Source of the DNA: Lunatimonas salinarum
Lineage (GTDB): Bacteria; Bacteroidota; Bacteroidia; Cytophagales; Cyclobacteriaceae
Reading direction: 5' to 3'
Assembly: GCF_017811155.1 (NCBI RefSeq)
Contig: NZ_JACVCV010000001.1
Span: 1 to 64,000, forward strand
DNA: 64,000 nt
The position numbers and the translations under genes were made by a program. Below, piece after piece: positions 1-8,780 of the stretch (its first letter is position 1; each line of letters begins with the position of its first letter). The notes beneath the pieces were generated by a model. That model saw only the letters and a list, made by a program, of their open reading frames with translations. It did no database searches and was not told the DNA's origin.

Positions 1-760
1 AAATTGGTCCCATATCCGTGGGAAAGGGAAGACTATGCCCCGAAAATTGACCACCTACAGCCAAAAGCGAAAAAAACACACTTTCGGCGAAAGGAATTCC
101 AATCACAAAACCTTAACTTAATAGCATTGGGTAATGGCTCCCTTAGCATTTTGTAACGCTTCGTTCCTTCCCTTAAATGGTGGGGTCACAAGGGTGTATA
201 CTAACCATATTGAAAATAGTCCAGGGGCTGAATCGGCAACACCCCAATCGTAAAATAGATGTTCATTCTGATAGGGGCGGTAATAGCTTATCGAGAATTT
301 ATTGATAATGGCTAGACCAAGAATTTTTATATAATAGGTCTTTATGGAAAATGAATGAACCTGGTTCATCAACGAACAATGCATCTTCGCGAGGATTAAA
401 TTATCTGTAGATGTTCACCATGATACAAATTTAGCTTTGTAGACTGAAAAAATATTTCAGTGGGTACACTAATTCGAAGTTTGATCAGCTGATGTATTTT
501 GAAGTTAGACCGTGCTATTCTTGGCGTTTCTTTAAAGAATGAAGGTAGGGGCAAATTGGGTTGGTAGTGGTGGCGAATGACGTACAGCAAGTCTGGAGCA
601 AATAGTAAGGCGAAAATTATTATTTAACATAATATAAATTATGTAACAAAAAACAAAGTAACCTTAAAAACTGGTCTCCGCAATCAAAAATGATTATTTT
701 ACCACGCTATCAGAAACAAACCTTTGCACCATCACTTAGCCAAAATTAAATAACCCTAGA
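1..760. other. gene-poor left edge
   Basis: No convincing intact gene is visible in the first 760 bases. A plus-strand frame open from the window edge to a TAA at about 119-121 could be the tail of a gene that starts outside the window, but its residues match nothing I recognise. Short minus-strand frames (118-384, 396-590) lack family signatures. The only recognisable sequence is the transposase remnant listed separately. Confidence 0.5.
177..420 (+). pseudogene. degraded IS3-family transposase (OrfB) remnant
   Basis: A 42-codon frame from 177 to 305 ends in the segment VHSDRGGNS, preceded by a helix-like stretch (ILKIVQGLNRQHPNRKID). This matches the layout of the IS3/IS2-type integrase core just around its second catalytic aspartate, usually written HSDRGxQY. 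A second frame about 335-410 has a weak M-N-x-x-G...NNA pattern like the region ahead of the catalytic glutamate. Stops and a frame change separate the pieces, and no terminal inverted repeats were found, so this is a decayed fragment. The short match leaves room for coincidence. Confidence 0.35.
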
Positions 761-1246
761 ATGTGTACAACGAACAAGCCACCTGAATACTGGATGAAAG
801 AAGCGATCGCATTGGCAAGTTACGGGATGCATCGTGGATACGGCGGACCCTTCGGCTGCATCGTCGTCAAAAATAACCAAATAATCGGTAAAGGATTCAA
901 TTCAGTTCTTGCCACCAACGATCCGACTGCGCATGCCGAAATCGTAGCCATACGGGATGCCTGCAAATCCTTGGGGTCTTTTCAGCTAACGGGATGCGAC
1001 CTTTATACCTCCTGCGAGCCCTGTCCCATGTGTCTGGGGGCCATTTACTGGGCACGTCCCGATCGCGTATTCTACGCCTGTACCAAAGAACAGGCGGCAG
1101 AAGCCGGCTTCGACGATGCCTTTATCTATAAGGAACTGGATCGGGCTCCCAATGAACGCAAGATTCCCTTTATACCTCTCCAAATTCCCACATCTGATAA
1201 ACCCTTTCAGGATTGGAAAGAAAAAGAAGACCGTACAAATTACTGA
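761..1246 (+). CDS. guaD: guanine deaminase
   Basis: This 161-residue protein is a zinc-dependent nucleobase deaminase of the cytidine-deaminase fold that converts guanine to xanthine and ammonia in cytosolic purine salvage or catabolism. The zinc site is complete: H58-A-E60 in DPTAHAE, and C88 and C91 in the EPCPMC motif. The GGPFG segment near residue 28, the LGAIYWARP stretch and the AEAGFDD...IYKE segment are close to those of Bacillus subtilis GuaD, which separates it from TadA tRNA deaminases. Length is normal for GuaD. It is monocistronic and convergent with the UbiA gene that ends at 1297, and no purine genes adjoin it. Confidence 0.93.
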   Translation: MCTTNKPPEYWMKEAIALASYGMHRGYGGPFGCIVVKNNQIIGKGFNSVLATNDPTAHAEIVAIRDACKSLGSFQLTGCDLYTSCEPCPMCLGAIYWARPDRVFYACTKEQAAEAGFDDAFIYKELDRAPNERKIPFIPLQIPTSDKPFQDWKEKEDRTNY

Positions 1247-1296
1247 TGACAAAATCTGCAGGTCTCACAACGACGTTTTTCGAAAAAAGCTAGTAA

Positions 1297-2265
1297 TCAG
1301 ACCTGGTAGGCAGACGGACGCTTATAAAGCGCCCATTCAAACAACGCATAAAAAACCAAGGCAATCCAATACCAATCCGGCTGAAATTGAACAATAACCG
1401 CGAGATGCAAGAGAATAAATCCTCTCACCGTGGATTTGATTGGTATCAACGCTCCTACCTCGTTTTTCTCGCTGGTCAAATGGGCAGCCACTTGGCCAAA
1501 GACCATCACCGTAGTTCCGGTGACACCAAAAAACCAAAACCAACGTTCCCCTAGCGGTTGCAGCCAAAATAACAAGAGAGATAGCAATACAAAGAGATCC
1601 CCTACCCAAACCGTTTTGGTCCAGCCATATACCACCGGAAAAGTACGGTAATTAGTGGCCCTATCGGCCTCAATGTCTTTCAGGTAACCGATTAGCACAA
1701 AATTGGCATAACTGATCAGGGTTAGGAGTATATATCCATAGTAGGCGGAAGGAAATTCCCAATCGGTGGACACGCGGACACCAAAATAACCCATCATAGG
1801 TAGTAAAGCAACGATCCAACCGTTGTAAAACGGCCCTCCAAACCAAAAATGCCTTTTAATATAGGAATAGGTGGATAACCCCACTACCGCCGTCAAACTG
1901 AAAATGAAACTCAGTGGATGTAGCCAAAAAAGGATCAAGCCAGATAGCAAAAGACCCAACACACTGGTAATCAAAACCGAACGTATGGAAATGATTTCTT
2001 GCGACAAGGGCCTATAAGGAGCCGATAGCTTATCCGTATCGGTTTGAAAACAATCGGTAAGCGCCTGACCAAAGCCATATCCCAAAAATAAGGGGAGAAA
2101 TGTCAGACACCACTTCCACACAGCTTCATCGCCCTGACTGCCCATAGCGATACCCGTTGCCCCTGCCGCTCCGGATACAAAAAGCAGATAAGGGCGCATT
2201 TGGATCCCATAAGCCTTCCAAAAAGGCCATTCGAAAGCGGTAAAAACGCTAGTTGGTGTTTTCAT
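1297..2265 (-). CDS. UbiA-family prenyltransferase
   Basis: This 322-residue integral membrane protein has about nine hydrophobic segments and the two Asp-rich motifs of the UbiA superfamily. The first is at residues 71-78 (D71...D76, D78), followed by the typical KLSAPYRPLS stretch, and the second is at D197...D201 before R207. Members transfer a prenyl diphosphate to an aromatic or polar lipid acceptor in the membrane, using magnesium held by the aspartates. It is the last gene of a six-gene operon and starts 3 bases after the stop of the lipid kinase gene. The acceptor is unknown. Its neighbours suggest a glycerol- or amino-lipid rather than a quinone, since no quinone or heme genes are near. 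Confidence 0.8.
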   Translation of the reverse strand: MKTPTSVFTAFEWPFWKAYGIQMRPYLLFVSGAAGATGIAMGSQGDEAVWKWCLTFLPLFLGYGFGQALTDCFQTDTDKLSAPYRPLSQEIISIRSVLITSVLGLLLSGLILFWLHPLSFIFSLTAVVGLSTYSYIKRHFWFGGPFYNGWIVALLPMMGYFGVRVSTDWEFPSAYYGYILLTLISYANFVLIGYLKDIEADRATNYRTFPVVYGWTKTVWVGDLFVLLSLLLFWLQPLGERWFWFFGVTGTTVMVFGQVAAHLTSEKNEVGALIPIKSTVRGFILLHLAVIVQFQPDWYWIALVFYALFEWALYKRPSAYQV

Positions 2266-2268
2266 AGG

Positions 2269-3204
2269 CTAGTCGGAACCTAGTAGTTTGATTGCTTGGT
2301 TTTTTACCGAAAACTTTAGCATGCTCCCTTCAGCTGTTTCCCCGTCACATTCAAAAACAAGGGGTTCACTGCATAGTATCTCTAATCTGTCTGTAAAGGT
2401 TGACAGCCGGTTTTCGCTGGGCTCAAAATTACCCTGTCCCAATTGAATCAACGTTTGGATCAGCTGCCATTTGCTCATGCTTCTACAGATATGCAGGCCC
2501 AATAACCCTGCTTCTGATTGTGGGCCTTGAGGATAACGTAGGTTTCCTGATACAAAGCGGGATCTTAGGAGATGTATGTTGGATACCTGCATGTCCGAGT
2601 CAATGTCGTTGTATCTGATGCGCAGCCTTCTATTTCGGTGCGTCAGAATGGTCGATAGCGCGGTCAATGGTATCGCCGCATCGGTGCTTCTTTTCTTAAG
2701 CCATTTGATGAAGAACCCTGGATGATTGAAGCGTTGGTTGCCCTCCGCTGTCACCCCTATGCTGGCGTTTATCAGGAAATATTTCTGCTGTGGTGTCCGA
2801 AAACTGTCTTGGTACGAGACTTCTCCTACATCTTGAAGGGTATCCTTCACTACATTAATACGGACCGGAACTTTTCCTATACATGCTTGAAAAGGTTTTA
2901 GAAAATCATTGCTTGATCCGAGGCCGACAGCGCCCAAACCTATGTCGCTGGCCCGGCCTGATCGCAAAAGCACATTGGCGAGTTGGTGCATGCTACCATC
3001 GCCACCGGCAGAAACGAACGTGCCCTGATGAATCGTGGCAAGGATCTCCCCTGCCCGATTGGCCATTTCACTTACACTTTCCGTAATTATTTCCGCTGCG
3101 CCGGGAAGTCGCTTTCCCACCTCATTACGAATGGCTTGCCATCTTTTCCATCCCGCTCCGCCGTGACAGTAAGGATTGACGAACACAAATACGGGCTTTT
3201 GCAT
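2269..3204 (-). CDS. diacylglycerol kinase-like lipid kinase (DagK/LCB5 family)
   Basis: This protein belongs to the DAGK catalytic-domain family, which phosphorylates diacylglycerol, sphingoid bases or related lipid alcohols with ATP. It opens with a VFVNPYCHGGAG loop, carries the diagnostic GGDG at residues 67-70 and has the GLGSSNDF segment used in nucleotide binding. The C-terminal half is the beta-sandwich domain of the family. I chose ATG 3204 because the family motif begins right there, giving 311 residues. An in-frame ATG at 3246 would overlap the GNAT gene by 17 bases. Its place between a GNAT and a UbiA gene suggests it phosphorylates an intermediate of a specialised lipid rather than serving general phospholipid recycling. 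Confidence 0.8.
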   Translation of the reverse strand: MQKPVFVFVNPYCHGGAGWKRWQAIRNEVGKRLPGAAEIITESVSEMANRAGEILATIHQGTFVSAGGDGSMHQLANVLLRSGRASDIGLGAVGLGSSNDFLKPFQACIGKVPVRINVVKDTLQDVGEVSYQDSFRTPQQKYFLINASIGVTAEGNQRFNHPGFFIKWLKKRSTDAAIPLTALSTILTHRNRRLRIRYNDIDSDMQVSNIHLLRSRFVSGNLRYPQGPQSEAGLLGLHICRSMSKWQLIQTLIQLGQGNFEPSENRLSTFTDRLEILCSEPLVFECDGETAEGSMLKFSVKNQAIKLLGSD

Positions 3205-3229
3205 ATCTGAGGTTAAATGCTGTTTTAAA

Positions 3230-4177
3230 CTAAAGACATCGTACATCAAGTTGCACAGCGTCGCTCGACCGCAGCGGAAAATCAGTTACCAAGTAATACC
3301 CGTACCGATTGATTGCTAGGTGGCGGATTGACCGATAGACCATGTCCCCTTTGCGGCAGCATACGAGCAGATGGGCAATTCCGGATTGTTCAAGATCCTC
3401 CAATACAGGATTCAAGTGAGCTATGTTGCTTGCCGACTGATTGTAAAGGATGGAAAAGGACAGGATATCTCCTTCGTTTGGGACATCCTTGTATTTGCTC
3501 GGATGGAGCCTTTTAAGAATTCCCATACCCCATTTGATTATACTCTGTATCTTTCTGATTTTCAATGTATAAACATGATGCATATGAAAGCACCCCAGGC
3601 CACTCCTATAGGCAGTGTAGTACCTGTCAGGTATCTTTTCCGCATCGAATAAGCGTACGCCAAAAAGCTCCTTTCCCGCCTTCACATGGGGTATTCCATT
3701 GATTCTGGCATTCGTGGGAATGGTCAGGTAGACAAAATCATACAAGAAGATACGAGAAAGAATTCCTGCCGTCATCCGGATGACAGGGGCATTGGACAAT
3801 TTGGCTGTAATGAAATTTTTTGTCAATCCATGGGGAGAAAAAAAACGCCTGTACATTTCTCTTGCCATATGTTTACCCACCCCCCTATTCCTGGCGCTAG
3901 TAGCAACCTTTGCATCCAAACCAAACCCGACAGGTATCGTAGTGCCGTTAATCTGAATCGTGGTCCTTGCAGCGATGGCCGTTCCCAGGATGTCGCCATG
4001 CACATCAATAGCCATTCCGGCATAATGCTCTTCAAAAAGCAACGCTCTACTCAGAAAATGCGCTTTTACCATTTGCAATTGGATGTTTTTGCCTTGGACG
4101 ATGGAGCTTTCAAACTTCAAAAGTTCCTCGTCATAATCTTCCCGATAGGAAATTATTTCGTAGTTAGACGGGCTCAT
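3230..4177 (-). CDS. GNAT-family acyltransferase
   Basis: This 315-residue protein has a GNAT acyl-CoA binding fold in its first half, with the pyrophosphate-binding motif RNRGVGKHMA at residues 96-105. A longer C-terminal part (about 160-315) has no recognisable domain and may be a second, degenerate GNAT lobe. It would transfer an acetyl or longer acyl group from acyl-CoA to an amine. The ATG overlaps the stop of the DUF3419 gene in an ATGA, so the two are translationally coupled. Given the neighbours, the amine could be one introduced by the oxoamine synthase or the aminocarboxypropyl transferase, which is inference. Confidence 0.7.
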   Translation of the reverse strand: MSPSNYEIISYREDYDEELLKFESSIVQGKNIQLQMVKAHFLSRALLFEEHYAGMAIDVHGDILGTAIAARTTIQINGTTIPVGFGLDAKVATSARNRGVGKHMAREMYRRFFSPHGLTKNFITAKLSNAPVIRMTAGILSRIFLYDFVYLTIPTNARINGIPHVKAGKELFGVRLFDAEKIPDRYYTAYRSGLGCFHMHHVYTLKIRKIQSIIKWGMGILKRLHPSKYKDVPNEGDILSFSILYNQSASNIAHLNPVLEDLEQSGIAHLLVCCRKGDMVYRSIRHLAINRYGYYLVTDFPLRSSDAVQLDVRCL

Positions 4178-5235
4178 AGACTATTAACATAAGAAAACAC
4201 CTGATACATCCCTGTACTTTCATCAGAGGTATGATCCCTTACGGAGTTATTGCCTGGAAGCCTGCCCTGCCAACCACCAACCATTCGGTTACGTAGAAAG
4301 GTGCGCCACACCAAAACATGTTCTTGGTTGGTTAATTTATCGATCAAGTGATACAGGTAATCCGTGTCCTCAAAACTCAAGATATCTGACAGGGAATAAA
4401 ACACCGGTTCAGTAAGCCCCCAGGTGTTTTGGGTTACAAATCGTAATACATCCACGTGGTGGTATTGGATGGTGATTGATGTTCGTAATAGGTTGGATTT
4501 AACCTCGGAAAGCACGGCTTGACGCACAGAAGGAGGCAGATCCGTATCGTCCATGTCATGTAGGTTTCCCTTGAAAATCAGATGAGCCATAAAGCAGCGC
4601 TGCATCTTATTGGGGTTGCTCAGTTGCTTCAGCCCTTCGGCGATATAATTCACTTGTGCATCTTTGCTGACAAATGCCATGTCTTTGTTGCCGGCTATGC
4701 GGTAAATGGCCCTGAGGGAAAACAGGTTGAGCAACAGGTTCCATCTTATCCTAAGTAATCCTTCGAATGACGTTCCCCGGTGAAATGCATCCTGAAAGTC
4801 CTTTCCAAGGTATTTGATCACCCAGGGCCTCAGGCGGCCCAAGAACCGTTCAAAATGTCCCGCATGGATAACTCCTCCTTTAATCAGCCTTTTTTCTTCT
4901 TCCCAGTAGGCTATACATGAAAGGGAAAGACCCGCTTTCAGTTCTTCAAACCAATTTATTCGGATGGAGGCTACCGCGGGCTTGTGCCCACAAAAACGTA
5001 GATAATCGTCAACGCTTAGCATCTTCAGTGCGCAAATTTTTAATTCCAACAGGAAAAGCGCTGCCGTATTTACATCTACAGCATGGACGGTCTGAAGCCC
5101 CTTCTTGTCCAACAAGGCAATGACCCGTTCCCCGCTACCGGTTACAGCGACCAGGGTTTTGCAGGATGTCTCCTTAAGCAAGGCCTTTTCCACCCGATTA
5201 TCCTCATTTACGTGGGTATAAAACAACCTCCTCAT
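4174..5235 (-). CDS. DUF3419 / BtaA-like S-adenosylmethionine 3-amino-3-carboxypropyl transferase
   Basis: This 353-residue protein matches the DUF3419 family, whose characterised member BtaA moves the 3-amino-3-carboxypropyl group of SAM to the hydroxyl of diacylglycerol in betaine-lipid synthesis. The SAM-binding segment is visible at residues 28-70: a VTGSGERVIALL loop, then AVDVNTAALFLLELK. The middle holds the FLGRLRPWV segment and the Arg/Trp-rich stretch typical of the family. No BtaB-type N-methyltransferase gene adjoins it, so a finished betaine head group is not implied by this locus alone. Start and stop overlap both neighbours by ATGA. The lipid acceptor is not known. Confidence 0.75.
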   Translation of the reverse strand: MRRLFYTHVNEDNRVEKALLKETSCKTLVAVTGSGERVIALLDKKGLQTVHAVDVNTAALFLLELKICALKMLSVDDYLRFCGHKPAVASIRINWFEELKAGLSLSCIAYWEEEKRLIKGGVIHAGHFERFLGRLRPWVIKYLGKDFQDAFHRGTSFEGLLRIRWNLLLNLFSLRAIYRIAGNKDMAFVSKDAQVNYIAEGLKQLSNPNKMQRCFMAHLIFKGNLHDMDDTDLPPSVRQAVLSEVKSNLLRTSITIQYHHVDVLRFVTQNTWGLTEPVFYSLSDILSFEDTDYLYHLIDKLTNQEHVLVWRTFLRNRMVGGWQGRLPGNNSVRDHTSDESTGMYQVFSYVNSL

Positions 5236-6497
5236 AATGGGTACGCGCTTGGGTCGTTCCAGACTTCATCAAGCGCGGTAGCGAGCCGATCGATATCTTC
5301 TTTGGTATGCGTGGCCATCAGACTGACCCGGAAGCGTTGCTTATTAGCCGGCACGGCGGGATATTCAACGGAGTTGACAAATATTCCCTTTTGATGCAAC
5401 AACCAAGCTGCTTTTCGAATATCCATTCCGGCCGGTATAGCTAAGGTTAGAATCGCAGCCTGTGGTTCTGCATACAATCCCAAGTGCCTTAGTTTGCCCA
5501 CCGCATAGGCCATATTCTGAAATAACTCAATACGTAGCCACGGTTCTCGCTCCATCACTTCCAATCCAGCCAGTACAGTGGCTGCAACGGGTGGCGGAAT
5601 AGAGGCCGAAAACATGTACGGTCGGGCGTAGTACCGCATATATTCCACCAGAGGTTTGGATGCTGCGACGAATCCACCACAGGTAGCGAAAACTTTGCTG
5701 AAAGTCCCCATAGAAAGGGCTATTTCTTTTTCGCAGTTCAAATGGGAAGCTGTACCTCTCCCACCTTCACCCAAAACCCCTGTACCATGGGCATCATCGA
5801 CGATCAATGCAGCGCCATATTGCAAGCATAACGCTGCGATTTCATCTAGCGGGGCCATGTCTCCATCCATGGAGTAAACGCCCTCTACGCAAACGTAAAC
5901 CGAGCCTTCCGTGTCGGCGCCGTAGCTCTCCAGTAGTTGGCTTAGGTGGCTTACATCGTTGTGCCTTAAAATATGTGATTTCGCTCTGGTAGTCATTAGG
6001 CCATCGTAGAAAGAAGCGTGACTTAATTCATCGTAGATTATGGAGTCCCTATGCTCGGCCAAGGCTCCCAAAATGCCCAAATTGGTCATAAATCCAGACG
6101 AAAACAGCATAGCAGATTCTTGCTGCTTGAATGCGGCCATGCGGTCCTCTGTTTCTTCTATTAACTTAACGTAACCATTGAGCAACGGAGGCCCGCCAAT
6201 TCCAGCGCCATACCTGTCCATCGCTTTCTTCACTTGTTGAATGACGTAGGGATGGTTGGCGAGTCCGAGGTAATTGTTGGATGCAAACATGAGCATCCTA
6301 CGTGGCAAATGGGTCAGTGGGTCAACCACCTCTACCTCCCTTTCTGACGCACTGTAGACGGTTCGCCTATAGGTATGTTGCAGGTCAGACATAAACCGTG
6401 AAAATTCATCCACCCTTTCCGGTAGTTTTTTTCGCCTTGTCTGTAGATGCATGGTTCTTAGGTTGGCAATCGTGGTGTTTGTCATGGCTAAGTTCAT
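5232..6497 (-). CDS. alpha-oxoamine synthase family PLP enzyme (KBL/AONS/SPT-like)
   Basis: This fold-type I PLP enzyme condenses an amino acid with an acyl-CoA, with loss of CO2, to give a 2-amino ketone. The family includes serine palmitoyltransferase, BioF, 2-amino-3-ketobutyrate ligase and capnine-forming enzymes. Key residues are present: SNNYLGL near residue 73, DELSH at 156-160, DDAHGTG at 234-240, and the PLP lysine K268 in GTFSK followed by GGF. The frame is open upstream to 6602, but ATG 6497 overlaps the stop of the kinase-like gene by ATGA and gives the normal length of 421 residues. No bio genes surround it. Its partners point to a long-chain amino ketone for a lipid, but the substrate cannot be read from sequence. 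Confidence 0.85.
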   Translation of the reverse strand: MNLAMTNTTIANLRTMHLQTRRKKLPERVDEFSRFMSDLQHTYRRTVYSASEREVEVVDPLTHLPRRMLMFASNNYLGLANHPYVIQQVKKAMDRYGAGIGGPPLLNGYVKLIEETEDRMAAFKQQESAMLFSSGFMTNLGILGALAEHRDSIIYDELSHASFYDGLMTTRAKSHILRHNDVSHLSQLLESYGADTEGSVYVCVEGVYSMDGDMAPLDEIAALCLQYGAALIVDDAHGTGVLGEGGRGTASHLNCEKEIALSMGTFSKVFATCGGFVAASKPLVEYMRYYARPYMFSASIPPPVAATVLAGLEVMEREPWLRIELFQNMAYAVGKLRHLGLYAEPQAAILTLAIPAGMDIRKAAWLLHQKGIFVNSVEYPAVPANKQRFRVSLMATHTKEDIDRLATALDEVWNDPSAYPL

Positions 6498-7522
6498 TTT
6501 TGTGAGCACCAGGAGGTATGCTGCGCGTACAATCGTTCCAGGTAATTGGAAAGATTGCCGTCTGCTCCAGCATATAAGTTGGGAATAGTGGCCGGCTGGC
6601 ATTGCACCCGTAAGCCGTCTGTATCAAATGAAAGGTATGGCTCCGCAGTTATCCGTCCCAGATATACCGGGGCCCATTCATCAATCACACAGGCCTTCAA
6701 AAACGGCGCATTCAAAGCTTCCGAGACGGTAAATACCAATTCATAGTCTCCGTGGGGTCCAGCCAACAAGATCCATTCGGGAAGGTTGGCATGCCTATGT
6801 ATAGTCAATGCCTCATCTATCAGCAAATCGGTCACCGGCACCTCCAAGCGGCAACCGATGTGGTTAATTTCACATAATACTGCCAGCGCAGGAAGCAACC
6901 CATCGCTGCTGTCCATGCAGGCACTTGCAAAACCCCGAATGGTCTTGCTTTCCTTTAGTCTGGCAAACGGCTGATAGCGCAAATCGACAGATGCATCAAA
7001 AAAACGGGCATACGCAAATGCATTGCCCGCCCCTGCAAGCGATGTGGTATAGACATGGTCACCGGGAGCCGATCCACTGCGCATCAAAGGCCTGCCCGTT
7101 TTGATATGGCCAATTGCCGTTGCGCTGATCGAAAATCCATCGGCAAAGCTTGTGTCTCCACCCAGCACGTAGACGCCATAAAAGCTGCAGGCCGCGCTGA
7201 TTCCCTCTTGAAGCGCCGTCTCCCAGCACTCCTGCCGGTGCTTGGTTACATGCAATGAAAGTAACAGTCCCCATGGGACTGCACCCACGGCAGCCATATC
7301 ACTTAGGGGGGCGATAACTGTCATCCAGCCGATCAGAAAAGGATCCGTATACAGCCCGAGGGTAATCTCCTCGTGTATGCCATCCGTCTTTAGCACCAGA
7401 TACTCCCCGTGACACCGAATGATCTCCGCATCAGCTTCCATCAGACCATTTACCTGCAAAGGATGTCTCGGAAATACGCCGACAAGTTTACGTACGAAGT
7501 CAATTTCCAGGTTATTTTCCAT
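6494..7522 (-). CDS. AIR synthase-related / ThiL-like kinase
   Basis: This 342-residue protein has the PurM/ThiL two-domain fold. Visible motifs are TDGI near residue 46, APLSDMAAVGA, LGGDTS and CMDSSDGL, and a C-terminal HGDYELVFTV in the place of the GEDYEL motif of thiamine-monophosphate kinase. ThiL phosphorylates thiamine phosphate with ATP, and relatives activate other small substrates by phosphate transfer. No thiamine genes are near, and it heads an operon of lipid-modifying enzymes with ATGA coupling to the next gene. A role as an ATP-dependent kinase on a lipid precursor is inference. I chose ATG 7522; a GTG at 7540 would add six residues. Confidence 0.7.
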   Translation of the reverse strand: MENNLEIDFVRKLVGVFPRHPLQVNGLMEADAEIIRCHGEYLVLKTDGIHEEITLGLYTDPFLIGWMTVIAPLSDMAAVGAVPWGLLLSLHVTKHRQECWETALQEGISAACSFYGVYVLGGDTSFADGFSISATAIGHIKTGRPLMRSGSAPGDHVYTTSLAGAGNAFAYARFFDASVDLRYQPFARLKESKTIRGFASACMDSSDGLLPALAVLCEINHIGCRLEVPVTDLLIDEALTIHRHANLPEWILLAGPHGDYELVFTVSEALNAPFLKACVIDEWAPVYLGRITAEPYLSFDTDGLRVQCQPATIPNLYAGADGNLSNYLERLYAQHTSWCSQK

Positions 7523-7784
7523 AATACACTGAGTCAGCACATTGATCTACTCGGATTAGGACATCTCCGTTGTTGCCCCATCCCTGTCTTAAACGTTGTT
7601 AAAAATCTGAATTAATGTCCGGTAATGGAAATTGGATATTGCTAATCGATCGACTATTTTTTGCAAAAAATACTAAAGTTTTTATAGCAATATCTAGCTA
7701 TATTTGATTAGACACAACCCTATCAGATATACCAAGCCCCTTATATATATCCTATGTTTTTAAGTTCATCTAGCATATTGTCCC

Positions 7785-8588
7785 ATGAAAGAAGATCCAC
7801 ATAAAAGCGTTTATCCCGAAAATAACCAGGGATTGGAATTTGAAAAATTCAAATACAAGGTTGAGTTGGTAAAATGGTTCATTGGCAGCGTTACGTTGGT
7901 TATCGTTTCCATGGTCATCGAATGGGGATTTCGGGATCGTGCGGCTGGATTAAGTGAAATAAAGGAATACGATAAATATGCAACGGAACTCATAATCCTA
8001 AACCACGACCCCGTCAAAAAACGGATGTTGGCGCAATATTTCTCCTCGGTCACTCCCTCTAAAAAGCTGAAGCAGGGTTGGCTGGACTACTATAACCAAG
8101 TGGATAAGGAATATCAAGCATTTATGTATCAGGATTCCCTTGATAGAGTTAGAATTGCGCAGCTAAGGGGCGACTCGGTAGCTTTACTTGATCCAACGAC
8201 AAAGAATGAACTACAGGAATTGGAAGAACGAGTTAGTGAAAGCAATAGAATAATAGCGCAACCGCTGATTCTACCCGATAAGCCAAAAGTACAGCCAATT
8301 GTCTACATTCAAATTGGGGATAATGCCGGTCGAAGTAAGGCTAATATGCTAAGAGCAAAGATCACCACAACTGGAATGCAGGCACCTGGGGTGGAAGTTG
8401 TGGAAAGTGCCAAGGGGTTAGCGATACATGAAATTCGGTATTTCTGGGAGCCCGATGCGATCTATGCTAACATGCTAAAATCTTTACTGGACGAAGATGA
8501 TATCACAACTGTTGTTAAATTCATACCAGCCTTTAAAAGTACTGCGAAAGAGGGAACCATAGAATTGTGGTTGAGCTCAAATTACTAA
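7785..8588 (+). CDS. membrane-anchored hypothetical protein
   Basis: This 267-residue protein has a single hydrophobic segment at about residues 30-47 and then a long hydrophilic, partly coiled region (about 60-165). The C-terminal domain, from about 170, starts with VYIQIGDNAGRSKANML and contains an EIRYFWEPDAIYANML stretch. That pattern resembles the small domains seen at the end of various envelope proteins, where a residue run like RYF-x-x-xD marks peptidoglycan- or SPOR-like modules. This likeness is weak. It stands alone between divergent and convergent neighbours. A TATATTTG box lies about 80 bases upstream without a matching upstream box. I do not recognise its function. Confidence 0.6.
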   Translation: MKEDPHKSVYPENNQGLEFEKFKYKVELVKWFIGSVTLVIVSMVIEWGFRDRAAGLSEIKEYDKYATELIILNHDPVKKRMLAQYFSSVTPSKKLKQGWLDYYNQVDKEYQAFMYQDSLDRVRIAQLRGDSVALLDPTTKNELQELEERVSESNRIIAQPLILPDKPKVQPIVYIQIGDNAGRSKANMLRAKITTTGMQAPGVEVVESAKGLAIHEIRYFWEPDAIYANMLKSLLDEDDITTVVKFIPAFKSTAKEGTIELWLSSNY

Positions 8589-8630
8589 TAGCCAAAAATC
8601 ATCCCATTAACTTGGTGCCAAAGGGGATCT

Positions 8631-8665
8631 GGGAATTGGGAAGAACGCGAGTCTTTCCAATTCCT
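8631..8665. terminator. hairpin between convergent genes
   Basis: A 13-base arm at 8632-8644 pairs with 8652-8664 through one G-T pair around a 7-base loop (ACGCGAG). It sits 43 bases after the stop at 8588 and can fold on either strand, so it may end transcripts from both sides. No strong T-run follows. Confidence 0.5.
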
Positions 8666-8780
8666 TCAAACCCAAACGAACAACCACCCGGCAGGTCGTT
8701 CCCTCCTGATATGGGCAATTCGGGTTATTGGGTGTAGCCAATACTGATATTTCCACATAGTCTGCAAAGCATTTCTCATT

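Noticed and set aside
118-590. Two minus-strand reading frames at the left edge
   Set aside because: They have no family signature, and the plus strand at the same place carries the transposase remnant, so they are probably chance frames.
7699-7706. TATATTTG as promoter of the 7785 gene
   Set aside because: The nearest TTTG upstream is about 35 bases away instead of about 19, so the match is incomplete.
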